A stretch of 64,000 nt of DNA from Niallia taxi (GTDB lineage: Bacteria; Bacillota; Bacilli; Bacillales; Cytobacillaceae), in NCBI RefSeq assembly GCF_004005475.1, contig NZ_RZTZ01000009.1, forward strand, positions 1 through 64,000, read 5' to 3'. This document shows positions 43,465-52,746 of this stretch, in pieces. The first letter of the stretch is position 1, and each line of letters begins with the position of its first letter. Below the pieces are notes generated by a model. That model ran no database searches. It had not been told where the DNA came from and worked only from the letters and a program-made list of their open reading frames with translations. Made by a program: the position numbers and the translations under genes.

Positions 43465-43518
43465 ATCCAACAGAAAGAACCTATCTAGTAACTTACTGGA
43501 TAGGTTCTTCTGTTGGAT
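43465..43518. terminator. Large bidirectional terminator ltaS/arsR
   Basis: About 26 paired positions between 43465-43490 and 43492-43518 with one mismatch and one bulge. The copy at 58393-58447 is perfectly paired, so this one has drifted. Confidence 0.85.
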
Positions 43519-43545
43519 GAAATATAACTTTGGTATTTGATATTA

Positions 43546-43845
43546 TTAATATGCTTGTTTTAATAATTGGTTTATTGTAATAATTAGTTCTTCGTCGTCA
43601 TGTCTATAAAAATTCTCTGACCCTTTTCTACACTCAATATATTTTACATTTGTTAAATAGTTTACTTGATTAGATATCATAGAACTAGACATTTTCAGTC
43701 TGTCAGAAATCTGATTTATTGTTAACTCTTTTTTATATATCAAAGATAATATTTTTATTCTTGTTGGATTTGTAAGTACTTTACAAAGACGTGAAAGTCC
43801 CTTTATATTTTCATCAGATAACAAAGAGTTGATATCTCTTTTCAT
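43546..43845 (-). CDS. ArsR-family repressor lacking the usual alpha5 histidines, copy 1
   Basis: 99 residues with a winged HTH (MSSSMISNQVNYLTNVKYI near 52-70). At the CzrA alpha5 positions there is Asp84-x-Glu86, but residue 97 is Gln and residue 100 does not exist, so the Zn site is incomplete. Two cysteines, Cys21 and Cys72, are far apart. The ligand is therefore unclear. A 10-bp palindrome at 43911-43933 is its likely operator. It differs from the copy at 58475-58774 by three residues. Confidence 0.85.
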   Translation of the reverse strand: MKRDINSLLSDENIKGLSRLCKVLTNPTRIKILSLIYKKELTINQISDRLKMSSSMISNQVNYLTNVKYIECRKGSENFYRHDDEELIITINQLLKQAY

Positions 43846-43910
43846 TTACTTATCCCACCATCTTTCTAAAAAATAAATTAGAATGCATCTATATTCTTAA
43901 ATGCGCACTC

Positions 43911-43933
43911 ATTCATATATAGAATATATGAAT
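43911..43933. promoter_or_regulatory. Operator of ArsR copy 1
   Basis: ATTCATATAT-AGA-ATATATGAAT, perfect 10-bp arms. The corresponding site in copy 2 (58840-58862) has lost its right arm. Confidence 0.7.
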
Positions 43934-44002
43934 ATCCTTGTATTTGTCAAACTTTATACCACCAAATTTATTAGTAGGATTATTATAGGTTCCTTAGTAA
44001 CT

Positions 44003-44050
44003 TTTAGTAACTTAATAGCCACTTCTTAGGATAAGTAGTGCAACAATTAG
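44003..44050 (-). pseudogene. 48-bp fragment of a czcD-type gene
   Basis: The sequence around AATAGCCACTTCTTAGGATA is nearly identical to part of the intact CDF gene at 59415-59460. It shows that copy 1 of the duplicated block once contained the CDF gene and lost it. Confidence 0.7.
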
Positions 44051-44382
44051 ATTGCATACAGTAACAAACCTTATCTAGGACTTCTAATTTGTTAAACTGC
44101 CTGGGATATTTTTAATATGCCTCTCAACAGCTTTCAATGAATTTGATGGGAAAATTGACAACTTATGAAGAATCAAATTATAATCTGAATGTTTTCAAGA
44201 GTATAGAGATTAAGGTCAGGTCTATGGGAATAATAAAGTGGTTGATATAGGAATCCTTGAAACTTTTTTATAAAATTAGGTTATCAAAAAAATATGTTAT
44301 TTCAAGCAAAACTTATGAACATTGTACATATTTCTTAGAATCAGCAAATACCCCTTTCTGCAAAAATTCCAGTACAACAATT
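44051..44382. other. Unassigned stretch
   Basis: Follows the czcD fragment. Short open frames on the plus strand are interrupted by stops and match no family I know. Probably deletion debris. Confidence 0.35.
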
Positions 44383-44413
44383 CAAAAAGCCAGTTACCTA
44401 GGAGGAACTGGCT
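44383..44413 (-). terminator. Terminator after cydC
   Basis: AGCCAGTT (44388-44395) pairs with AACTGGCT (44406-44413); the minus strand runs on with TTTTT. Confidence 0.75.
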
Positions 44414-44542
44414 AATCTGATATTCATTATACTACACATAGTATTAATAATTGTGGTGAAAAAACGACACCAAAATACAATAGCTCTTATATCTAGTGCA
44501 TAGTTGGCGTGTTTCACACTCTTGTCTATTATTTATTCCTTT

Positions 44543-46261
44543 TTAAAGTAAACTTTCTTCTAATGTTTTCATTTGAAAGAAATATCCTTCTTTGTTCAAA
44601 AGCTCTTGGTAGGAACCGTATTCTATAATATTTCCTTGGTCCATTACAATAATTAGATCCATTCTGTCTAATCCTTGCAGCCTATGACTGATTAGTATTA
44701 AAGTATCCTCTTTTGCATATTCGAAAAGTCGCTGATAAATACTTTGTTCTGTCAGTGCATCTAATGATGAAGTGGGCTCATCTAATAACCACAGATGTCC
44801 TTTCTTTAGGAAAGCTCTAGCAATGGCTAATCGCTGTTTTTCTCCTCCTGAAAGATTTTCACCGTTTTCTAATACTTGCTGATCTAATGAAAATTGTTCA
44901 AGATTTACGTTAGTTAAGGCAGCTTTCAACTGATCATCTGTAAGTTCAGCTCCAGCTAATTTTAGATTTTCTCGGATGGTACCATAAAAGAAATGATTTT
45001 CCTGCAACACTACCTTTGCTTGTTCCCAGATTGCTTCGCCTGCAATACTTGCTGTATCTTGTTTATCCCAGAATACTTTACCGTTTTGAACTTGTAGTAA
45101 CTTTAAGGCAATTTGCAGTAATGTGGATTTTCCAGAACCACTTGCACCTACAATTGCTACTTTCGATTTAGATGGTATCGTTAATGAAAGATTAGGGATT
45201 GTTGTCCGCCAATCGCCTTGGTGTGTAAACTGGATTTCTTTAAAGTGTAGTGATGGGGCATTATCCGGTAATTTAAATATAGTCGCCTTAGTCTCATTAA
45301 CCTGTACGTCTGGGTCTTCTACTACATCATATAAACGCTTGGAAGCATCACTGCTTTCTTGCATATAGATTGGAAAGACGGCCATTGGTGCTGCAGGCTC
45401 AAAGACAGTAAGGGAAACCATGACTAGCATTGCCAAAAATATCCCTTCTAATGTACCATTCGTAACTAAATATGCTCCAAAGGCTAAGACAAACCAGCTG
45501 ACTACAAAGGTAATAAATCCATTAAACGATTGACTGGATATTTTATTTATATTTTTAGCTTTTTGTTGAGCAATATAGGCTTCTGATTGACTTATTAAAT
45601 GATTTTGTTTTGTTTGTAATTGTTGAAATAACTTTAAATCACGAAAGCCAAACATCATTTCTGTAATATATGTGGATAATTCACCACGTTCATTTCTAAC
45701 TTTGCCATTAATCTTCACTTGTCTTAAGGTAAATAGCGCTGGAATAAGGACGGTGGTCAATAAAAATCCAATTAAAAGGATTACAGCAATCTCCATTGAA
45801 TAGAAGCTAGCAAAGAAAATGGTACTAATAAAAACAAGTAATAACACCATTGGTGGGTAAAAAACTCTCAGAAAGAAATTTTGTAAACTTTCTACGTCTC
45901 CAACTACACGTGCTAGTAAATCTCCACTTCTATACTTTTGAAAAACATTTGGAACAAGTGGGGTTAATTTTTCAAAAAAAGCCACTCGCAAATTACTTAA
46001 AATGGTAAATGTTGCTCTGTGGGAATAAAGACGCTCTCCGTATTTTGCCCCTGCTTTAACTAGACCTAATAATTTTACAGTTGATGTTAATACAATTAAT
46101 GTATAAAAGGGAGGGGTTAAGGCCGATTTAGAAATAAGATAACCACTTGCTGCAAATAAACCTACACTACTAATTCCAGCAATAAAGCCACAGATAACCG
46201 CAATAACGATATCTTTTTTCTCTATTAAAACTAGTTTAATTACTTTTAGCAAAGCGCTCAT
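44543..46261 (-). CDS. cydC: Thiol exporter ABC subunit CydC
   Basis: 572 residues: six spans in the first ~310 residues, then an ABC domain with Walker A VGASGSGKST near 377, signature LSGGEKQRLA near 483 and Walker B LWLLDEPTSSLD. CydDC exports cysteine/glutathione-type thiols needed for assembly of cytochrome bd. It overlaps cydD by 4 bp. Confidence 0.93.
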   Translation of the reverse strand: MSALLKVIKLVLIEKKDIVIAVICGFIAGISSVGLFAASGYLISKSALTPPFYTLIVLTSTVKLLGLVKAGAKYGERLYSHRATFTILSNLRVAFFEKLTPLVPNVFQKYRSGDLLARVVGDVESLQNFFLRVFYPPMVLLLVFISTIFFASFYSMEIAVILLIGFLLTTVLIPALFTLRQVKINGKVRNERGELSTYITEMMFGFRDLKLFQQLQTKQNHLISQSEAYIAQQKAKNINKISSQSFNGFITFVVSWFVLAFGAYLVTNGTLEGIFLAMLVMVSLTVFEPAAPMAVFPIYMQESSDASKRLYDVVEDPDVQVNETKATIFKLPDNAPSLHFKEIQFTHQGDWRTTIPNLSLTIPSKSKVAIVGASGSGKSTLLQIALKLLQVQNGKVFWDKQDTASIAGEAIWEQAKVVLQENHFFYGTIRENLKLAGAELTDDQLKAALTNVNLEQFSLDQQVLENGENLSGGEKQRLAIARAFLKKGHLWLLDEPTSSLDALTEQSIYQRLFEYAKEDTLILISHRLQGLDRMDLIIVMDQGNIIEYGSYQELLNKEGYFFQMKTLEESLL

Positions 46262-47991
46262 TGTTTAGCCCCCCCTTTTTGAATGGTAACAATTTTTTTA
46301 TATGCTGGGATATTCTCAACCAAGTATTCATGCGAACCAGTTGCTTGTAACTGCCCATTCTCTAGATAGAGAATCTGATCTGCATTTTTAATGGTATGCA
46401 ATCGATGTGCTACCGTTATAACAGTCGCCTTTTCACTTAGCATTTCAATCGATTGCTGCAAGATACTTTCCGTAGCAAGATCAAGTCCTCGTGTTGGCTC
46501 ATCAAGTAAAACTATATTCGGTTTTTTCAGAAAGGCTCTGGCAATGGATACCCTTTGTTTCTCGCCGCTAGATAATCCCCTGCCTGCTTCCCCTATTTCT
46601 GTTTGAAACCCTTTTTCTAAAGATTTTATAAGTGGTAAAAGCCCAGCCAATCTTGCAGCCTCTTCTATAGCTGTTTCTTCTACCTTATCTGTAATCCCCA
46701 TTGATATATTTTCGGCTATCGTACCAGAAAAAATATAAGGGTGCTGTGAAATGTAAGAGATCTGATTTAACCAGGAAGCTTCTGTATAGCTAGTCAGCTC
46801 TCTACTATTAATTTTAACTGACCCATGATCTGGAGTTATCATTCCTGCCAATATGTTAAGTAAAGTAGATTTCCCTGTTCCACTTGCACCAACTATGGCA
46901 ATCTTTTGTTTTGGCAAGAACGTAGCAGTGACCGGCTTTAATTGAAAGTCCCCAACAGGATAGGTATATCCTACTTGATCAAGTAATATAGTTGGAGGAA
47001 CATCCTGCTTTGGCAGCTCTTCTTTTCCCCATAACAACAAGTTTTCTTGTTCCTCAAATTCTTCTAATACTTTTTTCGTCGCTCCCATACTTGCTCTGCC
47101 ATTATGGAATGTTGTTCCTAGTTCTTTTAATGAAGTAAAAAACTCAGGAACTAATATAAGAATTAAAAAGGCCGTAAAGAATGACATGTTTTCATAAATA
47201 ATCATCTGTATAGCCAATTCCAGTGCAACAATTCCTATACTTAACATGGAGATAAGTTCAAGTGCAAAGGATTGTGTAAAAGCAATCTTTAGTATATCAA
47301 GAGTTGTGTCACGAAAACTCAAACTACTTTTTTCTAATTCATCCTTTTGACGTTTCGTTTGGTCAAATAACTTTAACGTAACGAGTCCTTTTAATGCATC
47401 TAAAAAGTTACCAGAAAAAGAAGCTAGTTTTTCTAACTTCTCTTCTGATTTTTTTTGCGTTTTAATTCCGATGATAATCATATAGATCGGAATAAAAGGA
47501 GCGGAAACTAATAGTATTAAACCTGAATTGATATGTTGTGTAAAAATGATTATTAGCACTAAAATCGGTACAAAGGTGCTCTGCATCACTTGCGGAATAA
47601 ATTGACTATAAAAGCTATCCATCTCATCCACACCATCAAGCAGCATACTAACCTTTTTACCTGTTTGCCCTTTTTCTGCTAACTGAATAGAGCTACCAGC
47701 ATATTTCGTTAATAATTCTTTACGCGTAGCATTCTTTACATCGCTCGCAATGGAAACACCGATACGTTTACTTAGATAATCAGAACTAGATCTAATCAAT
47801 AGTATGAATAATAATAGGATTAACCATGGTATAACTGCTGAAAAGGTTTGATGATTCAAGAAGACACCATCCACTATATTCGTCATTGCGAAAGCCTGTG
47901 TAATAACGGCTATACCAAGTATTAATGTTAATCCCATTAAAAGAAAAATTCTTTTTTTATATAACCAGATGGTCTGCTTTAATTTTTGCAT
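46258..47991 (-). CDS. cydD: Thiol exporter ABC subunit CydD
   Basis: 577 residues from ATG 47991 (AAAGGG upstream); an in-frame ATG at 48051 lies inside cydB and would add a non-homologous head. Six spans, Walker A VGASGTGKST, signature LSSGEKQRVS, Walker B IVLLDEPTRGLD. Partner of CydC. Together with cydA and cydB it forms a cydABDC operon. Confidence 0.92.
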   Translation of the reverse strand: MQKLKQTIWLYKKRIFLLMGLTLILGIAVITQAFAMTNIVDGVFLNHQTFSAVIPWLILLLFILLIRSSSDYLSKRIGVSIASDVKNATRKELLTKYAGSSIQLAEKGQTGKKVSMLLDGVDEMDSFYSQFIPQVMQSTFVPILVLIIIFTQHINSGLILLVSAPFIPIYMIIIGIKTQKKSEEKLEKLASFSGNFLDALKGLVTLKLFDQTKRQKDELEKSSLSFRDTTLDILKIAFTQSFALELISMLSIGIVALELAIQMIIYENMSFFTAFLILILVPEFFTSLKELGTTFHNGRASMGATKKVLEEFEEQENLLLWGKEELPKQDVPPTILLDQVGYTYPVGDFQLKPVTATFLPKQKIAIVGASGTGKSTLLNILAGMITPDHGSVKINSRELTSYTEASWLNQISYISQHPYIFSGTIAENISMGITDKVEETAIEEAARLAGLLPLIKSLEKGFQTEIGEAGRGLSSGEKQRVSIARAFLKKPNIVLLDEPTRGLDLATESILQQSIEMLSEKATVITVAHRLHTIKNADQILYLENGQLQATGSHEYLVENIPAYKKIVTIQKGGAKQ

Positions 47992-48019
47992 AATCAATTC
48001 AGCCCTTTGTTCAATCTCA

Positions 48020-49033
48020 TTATTTTTTACCCTTCGCGTAATCTGCATCAAATAAGAACAGACGCATTAACAAAATCAGGGAAGGAACTAATAATAGCAG
48101 TCCAGCTATAAATGCAACAATAAGTGCAATTCCCATCGAAGGATTTGTAACACTATTTTCTATACTGATTTGCGGATATAGTAAATATGGAAACTTGGCC
48201 ATGCCGTATCCAAAAAAGGCAAAAAGAAATTGCAGCATAATCGCTATAAAAGCAACACCATAATACTTGCCAATATACAATAGACTAATCGCAATTAAGA
48301 AAAATGCCATCGATAGACCAAAAACCCACCATAAATCAATCATATTTTCGTAATTTTGCTGATTGCGCTGACTTAAAGCTATCATGGTTGTAAGTGCCAT
48401 AATAATGGTTGGTGTTGCCCAAAAAAGTGCCCATTTTCTTACTAAATGAAGTGCCGGTATATCATTTGCTCTTGATGCATAGTACGTTATAAAGCTCGCA
48501 CTAATAAACAGGACAGAGACAATAGCCAAACCAACAATGCTCCAAGCTAATGGACTAGTAAATAACTCAAAGTATTTTAATGATACGTGTCCATTTTGTT
48601 CTGTAATGAATCCGCCCTCAGAAATCGTTAAGGCAACCGATAGAGAGGCTGGGATAAATAGCCCTGTTGCACCATATAGAAACATATAAATATTACTTTG
48701 TTTTGACCCATAATTTTCAAAAGCATAAAAGGAACCGCGAATAGCTATCAAAATGATGGCAAAACTTGCGGGTACAAGTAATGCTGATCCATAGTAATAG
48801 GCTGTTGATGGAAAGAATCCAACAATACCAACAAAAAAGAATACTAAAAATACATTTGTTACCTCCCAAACTGGAGATAAATAACGTGAAATAATTTTAT
48901 TGATAATGTGATCTTGTTTCGTAACTTTTGCATAGTAAGCGAAAAAGCCTGCACCGAAATCTATGGATGCCACTATTAGATATCCATATAAAAATATCCA
49001 TAATACACTAATCCCAATTACTTCATAGCTCAT
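48020..49033 (-). CDS. cydB: Cytochrome bd oxidase subunit II
   Basis: 337 residues with about eight spans; SIDFGAGFFAYYA near 24-36 and WEVTNVFLVFFFVGIVGFFP near 55-74 are subunit II motifs. Its start overlaps the cydA stop by 4 bp. Confidence 0.92.
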   Translation of the reverse strand: MSYEVIGISVLWIFLYGYLIVASIDFGAGFFAYYAKVTKQDHIINKIISRYLSPVWEVTNVFLVFFFVGIVGFFPSTAYYYGSALLVPASFAIILIAIRGSFYAFENYGSKQSNIYMFLYGATGLFIPASLSVALTISEGGFITEQNGHVSLKYFELFTSPLAWSIVGLAIVSVLFISASFITYYASRANDIPALHLVRKWALFWATPTIIMALTTMIALSQRNQQNYENMIDLWWVFGLSMAFFLIAISLLYIGKYYGVAFIAIMLQFLFAFFGYGMAKFPYLLYPQISIENSVTNPSMGIALIVAFIAGLLLLVPSLILLMRLFLFDADYAKGKK

Positions 49034-50382
49034 TTTTTATCCCCCTTATTAAGTTCAGGGTAGTATTTCTCTAATTCGAGTTCCACAGGCTTATCTTTAA
49101 ATAATTTCCTTAAAGTAAGGACAAATAGGGTTCCAAGCACTAAGTATAGTGCTAAAAATAAGAAAAACATGTGAACAATATAGGGAGATTTAGTTGCTGC
49201 CTCTTCCACTGTCATATATCCTCTTAAAATCCATGGCTGTCTGCCCAGCTCTGCAAATACCCAGCCAAATTCGACTGCTAACATCGCAAGTGGACCACCT
49301 AAAGCGAGTAACCATAATATAAACTTGTTGTGGACATCCCATCGTTTAAATCTACTTAATACTAGATACAAGGACGAAACCCCTAATAAGAATAATCCAA
49401 TCGAAACCATCAAATCAAACAAATAGTGAATGATTAATGGTGGTCGTTCTCCTTCTGGTGTTTCCTCAAGCCCTATTACCTCACTCGTAAAATCACCATT
49501 TGCTAAAAAGCTTAAAAAACCTGGAATTCGGATCGCCCCAACTACTTCATTATCTTCATTTAACCATCCGAAAAGAACAAGATCAGCATTACCCTCTGTT
49601 TCAAAGTGCCACTCTGCAGCTGCTAATTTTTCTGACTGGTACTTGGCTAGGTATTTTGCTGACAAATCTCCACCTAATGCAGTTAGCAAAGAGAACACAA
49701 CCATAGAAATAACAGTCATTTTTAATGCTTTCTTATGATATTCTGCAGCACCTTTCTTTTTTAAGAGTGCAAACGCAGCAAGGGCAGCTAAAATTGCAGC
49801 AACTGTTAAATATGAACCTCCTAAGACGTGAAAGACTCTTGTGGGAGTTGATGGGTTTAACATGGCTTGCAATGGATTTACTGCAGTAAACTCACCATTC
49901 ACCATGGTAAATCCGTCTGGTGAATTCATAAACGAATTCACTGTACTAATGAATACCGCCGACATACCTGCACCGATAATGACAGGTAAAGATAATAACC
50001 AGTGTGTATATTTCCCTTTAAATCGATCCCAAGTATATAAATAAATCCCCAGGAAAATTGCTTCAAAGAAAAATGCAAAGACTTCCATAAACAGCGGCAA
50101 TGCAATCACATTGCCGGCAAGCTCCATAAAGTTTGGCCAAACTAAAGATAACTGTAGGGCTATAGCCGTTCCCGTAACCACCCCAATAGCTACAGATATC
50201 ACAAAACCTCTGGACCAACGTTTAGCTAATAATTCATAATGTTTGTCTTTCTTCTTAATACCAATAAATTCAGCTAACGAAATAAATAATGGTACACCTA
50301 CGCCTAAAGTAGCAAAAACAATATGAAAAATTAGTGTCATAGCGGTAATTAATCTACTTATTGTAACTGTATCAAACTCCAT
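49030..50382 (-). CDS. cydA: Cytochrome bd oxidase subunit I, YthA/CioA-like
   Basis: 450 residues. The haem b595 ligand region SRLITAMTLIFHIVFATLGVG near 9-29 (His at 20), a further haem ligand in ALPLFMEVFAFFFEAIFLG (Met/Glu) and GWVFAELGRQPWILRG near 370 are present. The Q-loop is short. The sequence is closer to the YthA/CioA branch than to canonical CydA, which suggests a cyanide- or sulfide-tolerant oxidase. It is first in cydABDC. A TGTGAAATTCTGAACA element at 50412-50427 resembles half of a Rex/Fnr-type site. Confidence 0.9.
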   Translation of the reverse strand: MEFDTVTISRLITAMTLIFHIVFATLGVGVPLFISLAEFIGIKKKDKHYELLAKRWSRGFVISVAIGVVTGTAIALQLSLVWPNFMELAGNVIALPLFMEVFAFFFEAIFLGIYLYTWDRFKGKYTHWLLSLPVIIGAGMSAVFISTVNSFMNSPDGFTMVNGEFTAVNPLQAMLNPSTPTRVFHVLGGSYLTVAAILAALAAFALLKKKGAAEYHKKALKMTVISMVVFSLLTALGGDLSAKYLAKYQSEKLAAAEWHFETEGNADLVLFGWLNEDNEVVGAIRIPGFLSFLANGDFTSEVIGLEETPEGERPPLIIHYLFDLMVSIGLFLLGVSSLYLVLSRFKRWDVHNKFILWLLALGGPLAMLAVEFGWVFAELGRQPWILRGYMTVEEAATKSPYIVHMFFLFLALYLVLGTLFVLTLRKLFKDKPVELELEKYYPELNKGDKK

Positions 50383-51238
50383 TTTAAAGCCTCCTCAAAT
50401 GTTAATTTATGTGAAATTCTGAACAAGTTTTTGTATACTTATATACTCTTAAACAATAGATTGTCTGGTTTAAACATTTATCATTAAAGAACTTTTACAC
50501 ATATTTATCAATACCTTGTTCATATAACAGGATTTCTTTCTTTATAAGAACTATAGATAATCCTTATACAACTATCAACCATTCTAATCATGTAAATGAT
50601 AGATTGTATTTTTCTATTTTCACTATGTATACAATGTTATCATGGAAGTATATAAAAAAATGTGTACAAATAGTGTACGTTTTGTGTACAATTCCGTAAG
50701 GGTATTTTTACCACTAACTTCCGAAACCCTCAACTTTACAAAAATTGAACTCCTAAACTCCAAAACGGCATAAACAGCAAGAGCATCATTAGAGACTGAA
50801 ATCAAAAAGATTATGATAGTGTTCTATTTTTATTTTTACTCAAACAAAAAGGATCCAATCCTAGTTCCTATTTAATTAATAAAAAAAAAGGATTTCCCCT
50901 TTTTTTGCTTACTTTGCAAAAGTTTGTTACCAAATCTGACATTCACTTCTCTTCTTTAGTTAAAATCCATTCCCTTTTGATTGTAGAAGTATAGAGACCT
51001 TGTGTCCTCTCTATAGACAATGTTTTATCCAATGCCTTGTTTCCTATGCTTGTAGAGTCTTATTTATTTTGCCTATTTTAACAAGCAAGATAATAAAATA
51101 ACTGTTAGAACTATTAAAATTAACTTTTCTAATTGTATATGAAAATGTATTAATATAAACACTGATTCAAGACTAAATTCCTAATGCAACTTTTAAGTTC
51201 ATATGGTTCTCCTAGTGCTTCTGCATAAGATAATTGAA
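50383..51238. other. Long gap upstream of cydA
   Basis: Holds the cydA promoter region near 50400-50470. A 60-codon minus-strand frame at 50623-50805 has no ribosome site or family features. Otherwise AT-rich sequence without recognised genes or repeats. Confidence 0.4.
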
Positions 51239-51560
51239 TTAATAATGTTCTATTAGTAATTTTTTAGCAACCCTTGATTCCACCATAACTCTATCAAGTG
51301 GTTTGTACCTAAGGTCATACTCCTAAAGCATTGTTCCAAACTTAACGCCTGTCTTGATCCAATAGAATATGACTACAAAGCTTTCTTAACCAAGACTGTC
51401 ACTTAATAGAGATTTCCATTCTGATACACTATCTGCAGTTGTCTTAGAACTCGGTTCTATGTGAATGAGAGTCCGAATGCCACCAGTTAGAAACATACAG
51501 ACATATAAATGTGATAAAAGGAAACTATTAAATTTTTGTTGATTAACTAAACTATTGATC
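51239..51560 (-). pseudogene. Unidentified decayed reading frame
   Basis: One minus-strand frame stays protein-like over about 105 codons with only two stops: FLTGGIRTLIHIEPSSK, then SEWKSLLSDSLG-stop, SFVVIFYWIKTGVKFGTML-stop, EYDLRYKPLDRVMVESRV, ending LLIEHY. I do not recognise the family. Composition and persistence of frame suggest a recently inactivated gene. Confidence 0.4.
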
Positions 51561-51843
51561 CTTTATGCCGAAACAATATAAGGTTCTATACCTTACTAAG
51601 GGCCTTAAGAGGAAAGCTCTCACACACTTACTTCGCTTTTCTTTTAGGGCCTATATTAGCATGGAATTCATATAATTTTAAACCACGGGTTCTATACAAA
51701 CATAAGGAAAGAATATATACCTTCATAAACAATTCGTTTAATTGAGGATTGCTGTCTTTATTTATAAAATTAACCACCGTATGGCAGCCTAAATTATTCA
51801 TGGAAAAAGCTACTTTATCTTTAGCTTTACAGTGAATGCAAGT

Positions 51844-52488
51844 TTACCTGCTAATGGTTTTCCATAATATTTCATAAACCGTTACATAGCCTAGTGTGCT
51901 AATTCCAGCTCCCATGAACATAGTTGTTATTTTTGGTGATGCAATGTTTAACTCCATCCCTACATACACATTGATTGCTAGTGCAGCCGATAACATAGCG
52001 CATAAAATCCAAAAAATGTTTATACCGGCTTTTGAAATTAATAGAGAAGTCATCAAAACCATCCCTTCTGGGATATTATGAGCCAATGTTACTTTCAAAA
52101 GGGAAGTATCAGTTTCACCAATATTAATTCCAAGAGCTATACCTGTAGGGATACTGTGGATGAATAAAGCGAAGAATAATAAAAATATAACTTTCATATT
52201 TTGTATACCGTTATACTTTATGTTATGAGTATATTTTTCTACAAGCACAATAAAAAAAATACCTACAGAACTTCCTGCCATTAGACCAAGGATATCATAT
52301 CTAGCTATGGCTTCAGGAATAAGTTCAAATCCCAACATTCCAGCTAAAACTCCACCGCCCAAAAGGGGCAAAAAGTAATATTTATCTCTCAAAAAAGGGA
52401 ATAATATTCGAATGAGTCCTCCCCCTAGTACTATCCCCATAAAAACTAAACTCATAATGATTAAACTGACCTTAATTTCTACAGACAT
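51844..52488 (-). CDS. ZIP-family metal transporter
   Basis: 214 residues with seven or eight spans. The metal-site helices are ALFIHSIPTGIALGIN (about 108-123) and TLAHNIPEGMVLMTSLL (about 133-149), with the HNIPEG motif of ZIP proteins. It would import Zn(II) or other divalent metals. GGAGG precedes the ATG. It is a lone gene flanked by gaps; an importer among exporters is notable. Confidence 0.85.
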   Translation of the reverse strand: MSVEIKVSLIIMSLVFMGIVLGGGLIRILFPFLRDKYYFLPLLGGGVLAGMLGFELIPEAIARYDILGLMAGSSVGIFFIVLVEKYTHNIKYNGIQNMKVIFLLFFALFIHSIPTGIALGINIGETDTSLLKVTLAHNIPEGMVLMTSLLISKAGINIFWILCAMLSAALAINVYVGMELNIASPKITTMFMGAGISTLGYVTVYEILWKTISR

Positions 52489-52746
52489 TCCACGCCTCCA
52501 TATAGAACTAGTTTTAACAAATATATTCAGAGGTAAAATTCTATATTCCCTTAGCTTATTGTTTTAATTAATATTTTTTGAGTCCAAATTAATATTAAAG
52601 AGTTTAATCGTATAAGATAGGTTAACGAATAACTTATATAGCATTAGAAGATATACACTCTACATTATTTCATTATTTTACGAATGATTTTAAACCTTTG
52701 GTACAAAATATGTGTGTAAAATCTATTGTAGAGAAGAGGGATATTA

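Noticed and set aside
50623-50805. 60-codon minus-strand open frame upstream of cydA
   Set aside because: No ribosome site, no family features, biased composition.
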